A stretch of 64,000 nt of DNA from VRUE01 sp963788975 (GCA_963788975.1 CAWBIJ010000003.1:157233-221232), one strand, 5' to 3'; shown: positions 51,042 to 59,970, counted from the first letter of the stretch. Notes: a model not told the origin generated them from the letters alone. Program-made: numbers and translations.

Positions 51042-53770
51042 GTGTGATGGTGCGCGTGCGGGCGGGCACTCGATTTGCTCGAGCCTCCGCCGCTGACCAC
51101 GAGTGACACCGAGGCGCGCCCGCCAGGTCCACGGCCGACGTTGCCGACACTGTCCACGGTACGGAAGAAGAGCAGGTAGGAGCCCGGCTCCAAGGGACCG
51201 CCAAGCGCCACGACCCAGCGGCGAGCTGCTCCCCGGCCCTCGAGCCGCGCCGTCATGTAGGCGGGTTTGCTGCAGCTGCGGGGGCTGGCGAAGCCCTCGC
51301 GACCCCGAGACCACCAGCGACAGAGGCCTTTCTCCTTGGAGACCGCCCGCAACGCCACGCGGACCCGCTTCACTCCGCTCGGATCGCTGACGTCACCGCG
51401 CAGCAGTGCTTTGGAGCCCGCGACGAACCCGCGTTTGGGATTGAAGGAGAGCCGCGGGCCGGCAGAATCTTTCGGCGGCTCCTCCGGCCCGGGGCTGGAG
51501 ACAGGTGGAGGGCCCTGGTAGAGCGCCGTGAGCGTGACATCGTGGTCCGGCACGACGAGATTCCTGATCCGCGGGGCTCCGTCGAGCCAGCGATCGAACG
51601 TGAAGAGCGAGCCGCCCTGTGCGAAGCTCGGCGCCGCCGACAGGGTCGCAACCAACCCGATCGTAGATTGCTTTGCGAACGGCGTGGTCAGGTTGGAGCC
51701 GGCATAGGTGATCGGGCCGCCCGACGGGCTTCCCTCGATCCGCACCGCCCTCGTCACGGGTTTCAGGATCCTCGTCGTGGTCGCGCTGAGGCCGTGCGAG
51801 TCGGTCGCGGTCAGGTCGACGATGTAGGTCGAGGGGGCATCGTGAGCGGTATCGGTGGTGAACTGGATCGAATCGTCACCCTGCTCTTCCATCCAGGGAT
51901 GGATGTGAGTACCGGCGTGGTCGAGCTTCACGCTCCAGGAGAGCGCATCCGCGTCGAGGTCGCCATCGTCGGGATCCGTGCCCTCGCCCGCCAGAACGAT
52001 CTGGCTGCCATCCACGTAGGTCGTCGGGCCGGCGGTGAAGCTTGGAACCGGAGGACCTTTGTCGCCTGGGAACAGCTCGATGAGGGCCGTGTCCTGGTGG
52101 CCGTTGCCATCGTCGACGCGAAGGGTCACGGTGACGGGGTCTTCGTCTGTGTAAGTTTTTTCCGGCTCTTCGTCGGTGCTGTCGTCAGTTTCGCCATCGC
52201 CGTCCAGGTCCCAGGCGAACTCGAGCTCGTCCCCGTCCGGGTCGCTCGAGCCCGAGCCATCGAACTGCACGGTCAGTGGCGTTTTCCCGAACGTTTTGTC
52301 CGCTTTTGCCACCGCTTCCGGTGCGGCATTGTTCGGGTCGAAGGAAATCTGACGGACGTGGGCGAAATTGCTGGTTCCGAAGCCAATGTCGACGTACATC
52401 AGCTCGCCGTTGGGGGCTGTCGCCCAGTCCACTGCCATCAGGTCTTCGGCGAACAGCTTGGGATAGCCCGGCGCGATGCCGGTCCCCGCTTCGTTGAGCC
52501 GCAGGTACCAGACCTGCTCGCTGCCGTAGTCATTGAAGAAGATCGCGCCTTTGTACTCCGCCGGGTAAGCGAGCGAGCTGTCTGCGCCGACCTTACCGTT
52601 GTAGGTGATTCCTCCGATGATCGCGCCGTCCTCGATCTGCGGGTAGTCATAGAGGGGTTTGGTGAACGTGGCCGGGGACAGTGCCGTGCACTCGGGCCGT
52701 TCGTTCCAGGTCGGGGTCGGGACCGAGCCCTCCCGGCACGGCCAGCCGTAGTTCTTGCCGGGTTCGGCCAGGTCCAGCTCCTCGCGGGTCTCCCACCCCG
52801 CGTCGGCAACGACCGGGCGCCCATCTGGAGCGGGGCGAAGGAAGAAGCGGTAGGGGTTGCGGAAGCCCTTGGCATAGACCTTGGTGCAGGTCTTCGTCAG
52901 GTCGGACTCGGACGGGCAGAAGGGATGGCCGGAGAGGCCTTTCCCCACCGTACTCACGTGCAGGACCTTCCCTGAGTAGCTCTCGTTTCGCTGCGAGCGC
53001 CACGACAGCGGGTTGAGCGTCGACGCGCCCGTGGCGCCGTCGCCGACTGAGACCCAGAGCGTGCCGTCGGCCGGGTCGACCCGGACGCTGTCGATCGTGT
53101 GCTCGTGTGAGTCCGAAGGGATGCAGTCCGTTTCGTTGGCGACGCTCCAATTGCCATTCACCAGGTCACTGGGCTGCGGGCAGGCCTGCGTTTTCGAGAA
53201 GGGCACACCGGGCTCGCCGGGTTCGCTGCTGTAGCTACCGAGGATCACCTGCTCGTCCTCCGGCTCGAGCTCGATTGGTTCGTCGGCAGGAGGCAGCACA
53301 AGGGGCACCTCGACGCGTACCAGTCGCTGGGTCTTTGGAATCAAGCTGAGCGACGGGTCGTTTTCCAGTTCCTCGGCGCTGCGATCCTCGAATACGTAGG
53401 CGAGGTAGATGCTCCGGTTAACGGTGCCGTAGCCCTTATCGACGGCAATGCTGATCAGCCCGCGGTCCTGCACTTCATTGACGTGATCGCTGAGGTCGAA
53501 GAGTTCTGTGGCTTTGCCCCCGATCCCGGCCGCCTTCGTTTTGACGATGCCAGCGTCGTCGACGAAGAACATCCGCCCGTCGGGGGCGATCGCCATCCCG
53601 ATCGGCTTGGCGAAGCCGAAGGCCGCCTCCTGGCTGAAGAACGCATCGGTGAAGTGCGGCAGGCCGTGTTCGGCCATCGCCGCGGGGGCACCGAACGTCG
53701 CAGCGCAGCCAATGGTTGCCAGGCAGCTCAGCCCAGCGGCAAAGAGCCCGCGCCTAGGCTTCCCTGGCAT
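51020..53770 (-). CDS. large secreted glucose/sorbosone-dehydrogenase-like protein with PKD domain
   Basis: A protein of about 916 residues. I start at the ATG of MPGKPRRGLF, which gives a clean signal peptide. Residues about 35-450 form a six-bladed propeller like PQQ-dependent glucose/sorbosone dehydrogenases (AFGFAKPIGMAIAPDGRMFF, SHEHTIDSVRVDP, KGFRNPYRFFLRPAPDG, GWETREELDLAEPGKNYGWP). A PKD domain follows (about 465-555, VQFDGSGSSDPDGDELEFAWD), then further Ig-like domains and a C-terminal His-rich tail (HAHHHTHHRANH). It is exported and may oxidise a sugar or simply bind it. Whether PQQ binds is not known. Confidence 0.75.
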   Translation of the reverse strand: MPGKPRRGLFAAGLSCLATIGCAATFGAPAAMAEHGLPHFTDAFFSQEAAFGFAKPIGMAIAPDGRMFFVDDAGIVKTKAAGIGGKATELFDLSDHVNEVQDRGLISIAVDKGYGTVNRSIYLAYVFEDRSAEELENDPSLSLIPKTQRLVRVEVPLVLPPADEPIELEPEDEQVILGSYSSEPGEPGVPFSKTQACPQPSDLVNGNWSVANETDCIPSDSHEHTIDSVRVDPADGTLWVSVGDGATGASTLNPLSWRSQRNESYSGKVLHVSTVGKGLSGHPFCPSESDLTKTCTKVYAKGFRNPYRFFLRPAPDGRPVVADAGWETREELDLAEPGKNYGWPCREGSVPTPTWNERPECTALSPATFTKPLYDYPQIEDGAIIGGITYNGKVGADSSLAYPAEYKGAIFFNDYGSEQVWYLRLNEAGTGIAPGYPKLFAEDLMAVDWATAPNGELMYVDIGFGTSNFAHVRQISFDPNNAAPEAVAKADKTFGKTPLTVQFDGSGSSDPDGDELEFAWDLDGDGETDDSTDEEPEKTYTDEDPVTVTLRVDDGNGHQDTALIELFPGDKGPPVPSFTAGPTTYVDGSQIVLAGEGTDPDDGDLDADALSWSVKLDHAGTHIHPWMEEQGDDSIQFTTDTAHDAPSTYIVDLTATDSHGLSATTTRILKPVTRAVRIEGSPSGGPITYAGSNLTTPFAKQSTIGLVATLSAAPSFAQGGSLFTFDRWLDGAPRIRNLVVPDHDVTLTALYQGPPPVSSPGPEEPPKDSAGPRLSFNPKRGFVAGSKALLRGDVSDPSGVKRVRVALRAVSKEKGLCRWWSRGREGFASPRSCSKPAYMTARLEGRGAARRWVVALGGPLEPGSYLLFFRTVDSVGNVGRGPGGRASVSLVVSGGGSSKSSARPHAHHHTHHRANH

Positions 53771-53852
53771 CCAATTACGGTAGCAGCGCAATCTGCCTCG
53801 TCGACCTAATTAATCCGTCCAGCCGAAACGGCCCCGGCAGCCCGTCCTAAGC

Positions 53853-54368
53853 TCATCCCGGCGACTTGCGAGGGACCAGAACCAACCGCTTGAACTCGGC
53901 GACGAGAACTCCCTCCTGGTTCAGGACCCGGGTGTGAACCTTGACCACGCCGCGGTCCGGCTTCGATTTAGAGGGCTTGACCTCGAGCACCTCGGTCTCG
54001 CAGAAGAGCGTGTCGCCATGGAAGACCGGATTGGGGTGGCTGAGGTCTTCGGTGGCGAGGTTGGCGATCGCCTTGCCCGAGACATCGGAGACGGACATGC
54101 CGAGGGCTAGTGAATAGACCAGCGGCCCGACGACGACGTTGCGGCCCTGCTGGGAACCGCTGGCGTAGACGTCGTTGATGTGCAGCGGGTGATGGTTCAT
54201 CGTGATCAGGCAGAAGAGGTGATCGTCGGCCTCGGTCACGGTCTTTGCCGGCCAGTGCTTGTAAACGGCGCCAACCTCAAACTCCTCGAGGTAGCGGCCG
54301 TAGCTATGCGCTCCGGACGCCTCGCGCTCAGCCTGGTCGGTGGTCAGCTCGTACTCCTGCTCGCTCAT
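53853..54368 (-). CDS. MaoC-family hydratase (likely mesaconyl-CoA hydratase)
   Basis: A 171-residue hot-dog protein from the ATG of MSEQEYEL with AGGAGA upstream. It has HWPAKTVTEADDHLFCLITMNHHPLHIND, the MaoC catalytic segment with Asp and His, and LVYSLALGMSVSDVSG. Enzymes like it hydrate enoyl-CoAs. In actinobacterial ethylmalonyl-CoA pathway loci, a MaoC protein near the malyl-CoA lyase and acyl-CoA dehydrogenase is thought to hydrate mesaconyl-CoA; both partners lie within 10 kb here. The substrate is inferred from that context. Confidence 0.82.
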   Translation of the reverse strand: MSEQEYELTTDQAEREASGAHSYGRYLEEFEVGAVYKHWPAKTVTEADDHLFCLITMNHHPLHINDVYASGSQQGRNVVVGPLVYSLALGMSVSDVSGKAIANLATEDLSHPNPVFHGDTLFCETEVLEVKPSKSKPDRGVVKVHTRVLNQEGVLVAEFKRLVLVPRKSPG

Positions 54369-54446
54369 CGGTCGTAGGTCTCCTCTGGATTTGACGGCGC
54401 GGGATGGTAGCCCACAACCGCCCATGGACAGCCTCTTCGGCAGGGG

Positions 54447-54809
54447 TCAGTGCACCCGCTTCAGCCGCGCCCGCTGCTCCTGCTTTTCGACCACCTGGGC
54501 GACGAGCTTCTTCACGTTGGAATCCCCGGTTGCCTTGAGGTGTCCGGTCTCGACCGCTTTGCGGTAGCTCTTCAGGGTGCCCTTCTCTGCCAACTGGTTG
54601 AACTGCGGCCTGTCGACCTGAACCAGCACGCGCTCGTCCTGGGCCAGGTCCTTGCTGATCTTCGGCCCCGGCAGCTCGACTCGGTAGAGCTGGATGTCGC
54701 CGCGTCCCCTCAGCTCCAGGCCGAAGACCAGCTTCAGGTTCTGCAGCGCCGGGACTTCGGCCTGGAAGCGCTCGACCGCGGTCCGGATCAAGTCGGAGGT
54801 CGACGCCAT
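54447..54809 (-). CDS. conserved hypothetical protein
   Basis: A 120-residue soluble protein: SDLIRTAVERFQAEVPALQNL, LVFGLELRGRGDIQLYRVELPG, then RVLVQVDRPQFNQLAEKGTL and a basic C-terminal helix. The pattern of strands followed by KGTLKSYRKAVETGHLKATG is reminiscent of SCP2-like sterol-carrier proteins, but that is weak. It lies downstream of no obvious operon; 78 nt separate it from the MaoC gene on the same strand. Confidence 0.6.
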   Translation of the reverse strand: MASTSDLIRTAVERFQAEVPALQNLKLVFGLELRGRGDIQLYRVELPGPKISKDLAQDERVLVQVDRPQFNQLAEKGTLKSYRKAVETGHLKATGDSNVKKLVAQVVEKQEQRARLKRVH

Positions 54810-54885
54810 TCGCGCAAGGATATCGGCGTGTGGGCCCCAGCCTCACCCCGGCGGCCCCCTGCCTCCTCACCACGGGTGATGCAGA

Positions 54886-55581
54886 ATGCACTCAGTGGCG
54901 CGCTTCCTTCGCATCCTCTCGATCGCCTTGGTCACGGCCGGGCTGGTGCTGTTCGTGGAGGTGGGCCTCACCCTGGTCTACAAGGAGCCGCTGTCCTCGA
55001 TCTATGCCTCGGTCCAGCAGGGAAAGGCCGAAGACCAGCTCAGCGACACCGAAGCGAGCTACCCAAACCGGGCCGCTCGCCGCGCCGTCGCGCGGATCCG
55101 CAGCCGCAAGCTTCGAATGGCGGCCCTGGCCCGGCGCTTCGCGGCCCGAGTGGACAGCGGGGAGGCGATTGCACGCCTCCGTGCGCCTGAGATGGACGAC
55201 CTCGACGTCATAGTCGTCCAGAGCACCGACACCGCCAGTCTCCAGAAGGGGCCGGGGCATTTTCCCGAGACGCCGTTCCCAGGAGAGGGAAGCACGGTCG
55301 GGATCGCCGGCCACCGCACTACCTACGGTGCCCCGTTCCGCTACGCCGATTCGATGGAGCGCGGCGACCGCATCACGCTGGAGATGCCCTACGGGACCAT
55401 CTTCTACCGCGTGCAGAAGACCGAAATCGTCGATCCGACTGACGTCTGGGTGGTGAACGACGTCGGCTACGAGCGACTCGTCCTCACTACCTGCCACCCG
55501 CTTTACAGTGCCGACCAGCGCCTCATCGTCTTTGCGAAGGCTGTGGGGGAGCGGCTCGATCGGCAGGCTCGCTCTTCATAG
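54886..55581 (+). CDS. class D/E-type sortase
   Basis: A 231-residue transpeptidase with an N-terminal membrane anchor (about 8-30), a basic/helical stalk, and the sortase barrel. It has VGIAGHRTTYGAPF with the catalytic His (about 142), VLTTCHPL with the catalytic Cys (about 203), and the closing RLIVFAKAV that contributes Arg. It joins surface proteins bearing an LPxTG-like motif to the cell wall. A candidate substrate with LPFTG is encoded at 36195. The sequence around His and Cys is typical, so it should be active. Confidence 0.9.
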   Translation: MHSVARFLRILSIALVTAGLVLFVEVGLTLVYKEPLSSIYASVQQGKAEDQLSDTEASYPNRAARRAVARIRSRKLRMAALARRFAARVDSGEAIARLRAPEMDDLDVIVVQSTDTASLQKGPGHFPETPFPGEGSTVGIAGHRTTYGAPFRYADSMERGDRITLEMPYGTIFYRVQKTEIVDPTDVWVVNDVGYERLVLTTCHPLYSADQRLIVFAKAVGERLDRQARSS

Positions 55582-55735
55582 GCTGGTCCTCCGCGCGATC
55601 CGGAGTCGAGGTGGAGATAGAAGAGGTGTCCCCGCCGCCGCCGATCACGAAGATCACGAGATAGGCGCAGGCGAGACCGAGGGCGAGGCCAAGCAGGATT
55701 CCGGCCGCGAGGTCTAGCTTGGCGGCCCACCGCAT
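55523..55735 (-). CDS. small single-pass membrane protein
   Basis: A 70-residue protein: LDLAAGILLGLALGLACAYLVIFVIGGGG forms one helix, then a Ser/Thr/Pro-rich tail. It overlaps the sortase 3' end by 59 nt on the other strand. Similar one-helix proteins beginning LDLAAGILLG occur often in this bacterial group, which is why I keep it. Function unknown. Confidence 0.5.
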   Translation of the reverse strand: MRWAAKLDLAAGILLGLALGLACAYLVIFVIGGGGDTSSISTSTPDRAEDQPMKSEPADRAAPPQPSQRR

Positions 55736-55761
55736 TCGCCGATGCTAGCCGAGACCGCGAG

Positions 55762-56664
55762 GTGCTTACCCTTCTCAGGGTGAGCGAGCATGCGAGCTGG
55801 CGGTTCGAGGAAGGCGATGAGATCGCCCCCGGCCGGGTCGTCCTGAAGACGATCGGCGGCGGCAACCGCTATGAGGTCTGCCTAGTCTGGGACGAGTCGC
55901 TGTTCGCCCTCGGCGTGGCAAAGGCGCTGCGCCCCGACCAAGCCGAGGACGAGAAGGCGCTGCGCGACCTTTCGCGTGAGATCGAGGTCTTGGACGAGCT
56001 GGCGCACCCGGTGCTGGTGCGCAGCTTCGGCACGGTCCTGGACGGGCCGTACCCGCACGTGCTGGTCGAGCACCTGGAGGGTCCGTCCTTGCGCCGCCTG
56101 ATCAAGCGTGACGGGGCGATCGGGCTCGAGCAGCTCCTCCCCCTGGCCGTGCACGTCGCGGGCGCCCTGCAGTACATGGCCAACTCCCGCTACGTCCACC
56201 TCGACGTCAAGCCCGACAACATCGTGATGGGGGTGCCGCCGCGGCTGATCGACCTCAGCATCGCCCGCACCCTTGAGCGAGCCGCGAAGACGGAGGGCCC
56301 AATCGGCACCGACCCCTATATGGCCCCGGAGCAATGCGTGGGCGAGTCGGCGGGCGCGCGAATCGGACCGGCCGCGGACGCTTGGGGCCTGGGGGCGACG
56401 CTCTTCCACGCGGTGTCGGGCGAGAAGCCGTTCCCTGCGGGATCCGGCGAGGAGGGGCCGGAGCGCTTCCCGCAGCTGGAGCAGAAGCCGCGTGAGCTGC
56501 CGATCCAGGTACCGGAGGCGTTGCGAACGCTGCTCGCCGAGCTCCTCGAACGCGATCCGGCCCGTCGCCCCAGTTGCGGCGACGTGGTCGAGCGGCTCGA
56601 GCCGCTGGTGGCCGAGCTGCCCCGCAAGATCAGCCTCACGCGGCGCGGTGCGATCGGCGTCTGA
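55762..56664 (+). CDS. Ser/Thr protein kinase-like protein with altered motifs
   Basis: A protein of about 300 residues whose whole length is a kinase domain: GGGNRYEVCLV (glycine loop), VAKALRPD (ATP lysine), HPVLVRSFGTV, RYVHLDVKPDNIVM, LIDLSIART, GTDPYMAPEQC and DAWGLGATLFHAVSGEKPF. The catalytic loop reads HLDVKPDN instead of HRDLKPEN, and the DFG motif is DLS. The Asp and Asn are kept, so activity is possible. No membrane helix or PASTA domain. The start is uncertain (GTG 55762 or GTG 55780). Confidence 0.82.
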   Translation: MLTLLRVSEHASWRFEEGDEIAPGRVVLKTIGGGNRYEVCLVWDESLFALGVAKALRPDQAEDEKALRDLSREIEVLDELAHPVLVRSFGTVLDGPYPHVLVEHLEGPSLRRLIKRDGAIGLEQLLPLAVHVAGALQYMANSRYVHLDVKPDNIVMGVPPRLIDLSIARTLERAAKTEGPIGTDPYMAPEQCVGESAGARIGPAADAWGLGATLFHAVSGEKPFPAGSGEEGPERFPQLEQKPRELPIQVPEALRTLLAELLERDPARRPSCGDVVERLEPLVAELPRKISLTRRGAIGV

Positions 56665-56748
56665 TCTCGCGTGATCTTGGGCGGATGCTCGGGTTATTGG
56701 GACACCCAAGTGGGTAACCGGCCATTTATGCAAGACGAGGAGGGCAAG

Positions 56749-57279
56749 ATGTCAACGCAAAGCACCGGGACGCGAGCGGTATCTCCCGCGGCGCGTGTCT
56801 TCAGCAGTCTGCAGGCAGACGACGCCCTGCTGCCCGGGCAAACGCCGGCATTGCGGAAAGTCGGGGCGCTCTTCCTGGCGCTTCTGGTATTCGGCGCAGT
56901 GCCCCTCTTCTGGGCCGCCAACGCGGCGGGCCTGATCGGCGACCTGCCGGCCGCGGTCGCCAAGGGCAGCAACAGCGGGCCTGGCGGCGGCGATGACGAC
57001 GATGACAACAGGGGCCCGGGCGGCGGTCACGACGACGATGACGACGCCAGCGCCGCGGCGACCGACGACACCAGCGCCAACGGGCACTCGACCCGGGGCA
57101 CTACCAACGACAACGACACACGGACCCGACTGGGCACCGACGACACCAGCCACAACGGCAACTCGACCCGCGGGACCACCAACGACAACGACACCAACAC
57201 GAACACCCGCAACAGCAACACTGGGACCCAGACCCGAACCCAGGGCCAGACCCAGACGCGCACCCGCACCGGCAGCTAA
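56749..57279 (+). CDS. membrane-anchored Asp/Asn/Thr-rich repeat protein
   Basis: A 176-residue protein starting at the ATG of MSTQS, 5 nt after GGAGGG. A soluble N-terminus of about 45 residues is followed by one membrane helix (VGALFLALLVFGAVPLFWAA). The outer part is low-complexity: two DDDDD clusters within GPGGG context, then two near-identical 20-residue repeats (TDDTSxNGxSTRGTTNDNDT), then Thr/Gln/Arg-rich repeats. The Asp-rich part may bind Ca2+. A strong terminator ends the gene. No known family. Confidence 0.65.
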   Translation: MSTQSTGTRAVSPAARVFSSLQADDALLPGQTPALRKVGALFLALLVFGAVPLFWAANAAGLIGDLPAAVAKGSNSGPGGGDDDDDNRGPGGGHDDDDDASAAATDDTSANGHSTRGTTNDNDTRTRLGTDDTSHNGNSTRGTTNDNDTNTNTRNSNTGTQTRTQGQTQTRTRTGS

Positions 57280-57302
57280 CCGTAACTCAGTCCATAAAAG
57301 AA

Positions 57303-57327
57303 AAGGGCCGCCTTCGGGCGGCCTTTT
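57303..57327. terminator. intrinsic terminator, usable from both sides
   Basis: AAAGGGCCGCC-TTCG-GGCGGCCTTTT: a GC-rich stem closed by a TTCG tetraloop with A-run on one side and T-run on the other. It lies between the convergent repeat-protein and acyl-CoA dehydrogenase genes. Confidence 0.9.
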
Positions 57328-57344
57328 CTTCTTCTTGCTTCGCC

Positions 57345-58559
57345 TTAAATCTTGTGGCGTTGGAGCAGCTTCTTGCCGATCACCATGCGCTGGATCTCAG
57401 AGGTGCCCTCGCCGATCAGGAGCAACGGCGCGTCGCGGTAGAGGCGCTCGACCTCGTACTCCTTCGAGTAGCCATAGCCACCATGGATGCGGAAGGCCTC
57501 CTCGACGCACTCCTTGCCGGTCTCCGAGGCGAGCAGCTTCGCCATCCCCGCCTCGAGGTCGGAGCGCTCGCCGGCGTCCTTCATCCGCGCCGCCTTGCGG
57601 GTGAGCAAACGAGCCGCCTCGATCTTGGTCGCCATGTCGGCGAGCTTGAACTGGATCGCCTGGTGCTGGGCGATCGGCTTGCCGAAGGTCTTGCGCTCCT
57701 GGCTGTAGCGGAGGGCGAGCTCGAGGGCTCGCTGGGCGATGCCGACGCCGCGGGCGGCGACGTTGACGCGACCGACCTCGAGCGCATCCATCATCTGGAC
57801 GAAGCCCTGGCCGACGCCCCCATCCTCGCCACCGAGCACACGCTCGGGGGGACAGCGGTAGCCGTCGTAGACGAGCTCGGTCGACTCGACGCCCTTGTAG
57901 CCCATCTTCTTGATCTTGGGCGGAACGACGAGACCGGCGAAGTCGCCCTCGTTCGTTTCCTTCCAAGGCTCCTTCTCGGTGATGAAGCAGGTCATCCCCT
58001 TGTAAGCGGGCTCGGCCTTCGTGTCGGTCTTCATCAGGACGAAGACGACGCTGGAGCCGAGACCGTTGGTGACCCACATCTTCTGGCCGTTCAGCTCCCA
58101 CTTGCCATCGTCGCCCTTCTTTGCCGTCGCCTTGATCCCCTGCACGTCGGAGCCGACCTCGGGCTCGGAGAGGGAGAAGGCGGCGCGGATCTCCCCCGTC
58201 GCCATCTTCGGCAGGAAGTAGCCCTTCTGCTCGTCGGTGCCGAACTTCATCAAGAGATAGGAGCCGATGAAGTGGGTGTTGACGACGCCCGAGATCGAGA
58301 TCCAGCCGCGCGAGAGCTCTTCGACGATCATCGCGTAGGTCGTCAGGTCGAGGCCCATGCCTCCGTACTCCTCGGGGATCGTCACCCCGAACAGGCCCAG
58401 CTCCTTCATTTCCTCGACGATCGGCTCCGGGAAGGAGTCCTCATGGTCGTAATGCTCGGCGTTGGGGATGATCTTCTCGTCGACGAACTGGCGCACCATT
58501 TCGGTGATGTCGCGCTGGATATCGGTCTGCTCGCTGTAGGCGGCGGTCTCTACTGCCAT
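57345..58559 (-). CDS. acyl-CoA dehydrogenase (candidate methylsuccinyl-CoA dehydrogenase)
   Basis: A 404-residue FAD enzyme. It has VTIPEEYGGMGLDLTTYAMI, AFSLSEPEVGSDVQGIK (FAD and acyl-CoA binding), the RKTFGKPIAQHQAIQFKLADM helix, and a C-terminal RIHGGYGYSKEYEVERLYRDA. The glutamate of GEGTSEIQ in the last helices is the usual catalytic-region motif. The length is normal for the family but shorter than proteobacterial methylsuccinyl-CoA dehydrogenases. Since ccr, ecm, a MaoC hydratase and a malyl-CoA-lyase-like gene share the window, methylsuccinyl-CoA is the likely substrate; short-chain acyl-CoA is the alternative. Confidence 0.88.
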   Translation of the reverse strand: MAVETAAYSEQTDIQRDITEMVRQFVDEKIIPNAEHYDHEDSFPEPIVEEMKELGLFGVTIPEEYGGMGLDLTTYAMIVEELSRGWISISGVVNTHFIGSYLLMKFGTDEQKGYFLPKMATGEIRAAFSLSEPEVGSDVQGIKATAKKGDDGKWELNGQKMWVTNGLGSSVVFVLMKTDTKAEPAYKGMTCFITEKEPWKETNEGDFAGLVVPPKIKKMGYKGVESTELVYDGYRCPPERVLGGEDGGVGQGFVQMMDALEVGRVNVAARGVGIAQRALELALRYSQERKTFGKPIAQHQAIQFKLADMATKIEAARLLTRKAARMKDAGERSDLEAGMAKLLASETGKECVEEAFRIHGGYGYSKEYEVERLYRDAPLLLIGEGTSEIQRMVIGKKLLQRHKI

Positions 58560-58735
58560 TGCTCCTAGCCTCGGTCGGGGGTGGGCGGGCCGGCGGGGTG
58601 AAGCTCCGCGCGGCGCGGGAAGCGAAGGATATCGACGCTTCGCCTACCTCGAATCGTCCCCATTTCGTCATACGTGCGTCCGCCAGGATCGATGTACGGC
58701 TCAGCAATGTGCGGGGCATGACCGAGTAGACATGA

Positions 58736-59290
58736 GTGAAGCGCGCGCTTTCAATCGTCCTTGCCCTGATCTCGCTCGGGGCGCTGGCGCTGTCGCCCAC
58801 TGCGACCGCAGCGCCGCGCAAGCCGCTGATCGCACCCTCGACCGCCTGTCCGCACCTGGGCGACGCGGACGCGTCGGCTGGGCAGCAGCTGCAGGCAATG
58901 CGCTGCATGACCAACGTCGCCAGGCGGCGGGCCGGCCTCGGCGGCCTTGCGCGCGCTCCCTCTCTCAGCGCCTCCTCGCGACGGAAGGCCCAGGACATCC
59001 TCCGCTGCGACAGCTTCAGCCACTTCGCCTGCGGGCGCTCATTCACATACTGGATGAAGAGGAGCGGCTACCTCGGCTCATGCTGGCGCGTGGCGGAGAA
59101 CATCGCTTGGGGGGCTCGGCATGGGACCACGCGCTCGATCTTCCAAGCTTGGCTGCACTCGCCGGAGCACCGGCGAAACATTCTCGGCCCCTACAAGGAC
59201 CTGGGGATCGGCCTGGAGGCCGGCAGGCTGCGGGGACGCGAAGGCGCCAGGGTCTGGGTCCAGCACTTCGGCTCTCGCTGCGGCCGTTAG
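58736..59290 (+). CDS. secreted CAP/SCP-domain protein
   Basis: A 184-residue secreted protein. It has a GTG start, a signal peptide (ALSIVLALISLGALALSPTATA), then a CAP domain: LQAMRCMTNVARRRAGLGGL, RKAQDILRCDSFSHFACG, WRVAENIAWGARHGTTRSIF and AWLHSPEHRRNILGPYKDLGIGLE. The active-site-like His and Glu of the CAP cavity (SFSH, AENI, SPEHR) are present. Six cysteines could form three bridges. The role of bacterial SCP proteins is unclear. A paralogue follows directly. Confidence 0.85.
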   Translation: MKRALSIVLALISLGALALSPTATAAPRKPLIAPSTACPHLGDADASAGQQLQAMRCMTNVARRRAGLGGLARAPSLSASSRRKAQDILRCDSFSHFACGRSFTYWMKRSGYLGSCWRVAENIAWGARHGTTRSIFQAWLHSPEHRRNILGPYKDLGIGLEAGRLRGREGARVWVQHFGSRCGR

Positions 59291-59383
59291 CCGATGTTGA
59301 CGGCGCCGCCTCCAAGCTCATATATTCGTCCAGGGAGGAGATCGGGTATCTCAGACGAGCGCCGGGTGACGAGAGGGGTAGAC

Positions 59384-59929
59384 GTGAAGCGCACGCTCGC
59401 ACTCGTCCTCGCCCTCTCGCTCGGCAGCTTGGCGCTCGCCCAAAGCGCGCATGCCAGCCGCCTGATCGCACCGCCAGCCGCTTGCCCGGGCCAGAACAGC
59501 CTCGAGGCATCAGCCGAGACGCAGGTGCAGGCTATGCGCTGCATGACAGACTTCGCCCGCCTCCAGATCGGGCTGAGCAGCCTCATCGGCGTGTCGGAGC
59601 TGGACGCGTCGGCGCGGAGCAAGGCGCTCGACGTGATTGACTGCGACAGCTTCAGCCACTCCGCCTGCGGGCGGGAGTTCACCTTCTGGATGAGAGAAAC
59701 CGGCTACATCGGCGAGAGCTGCTGGCGGGTCGGCGAGAACCTCGCCTGGGGGATCGGCCGGGAGGGGACGGTGCGCGCCACCTTCCGGGCCTGGATGCGC
59801 TCTCCGACGCACCGTGACAACCTCCTCGGCAGCTACACGGATCTGGGGCTCAGCATCGAGGTCGGCTCCCTCGGAGGCCGTGACGGCACCCGGGTCTGGG
59901 CCCAGCACTTCGGCACCCACTGCGACTGA
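59384..59929 (+). CDS. secreted CAP/SCP-domain protein, paralogue
   Basis: A 181-residue secreted protein from a GTG in the same local context (GTAGACGTGAAGCGC-like) as its neighbour. Signal peptide, then QVQAMRCMTDFARLQIGLSSL, ALDVIDCDSFSHSACG, CWRVGENLAWGIGREGTVRATF and SPTHRDNLLGSYTDLGLSIE. All CAP signatures are shared with the gene at 58736 but many positions differ, so it is an old tandem duplication. Confidence 0.85.
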   Translation: MKRTLALVLALSLGSLALAQSAHASRLIAPPAACPGQNSLEASAETQVQAMRCMTDFARLQIGLSSLIGVSELDASARSKALDVIDCDSFSHSACGREFTFWMRETGYIGESCWRVGENLAWGIGREGTVRATFRAWMRSPTHRDNLLGSYTDLGLSIEVGSLGGRDGTRVWAQHFGTHCD

Positions 59930-59970
59930 ACCCCTCGGTCCCCTCCGGGGGCGTGACTAGGGTTCGCCGA

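Noticed and set aside
11073..59333. CGTCCAG motif upstream of several secreted or surface genes (11073, 31185, 41157, 53817, 59327)
   Set aside because: Its orientation relative to the genes is inconsistent and distances vary. A 7-mer of this composition is expected several times in 64 kb.
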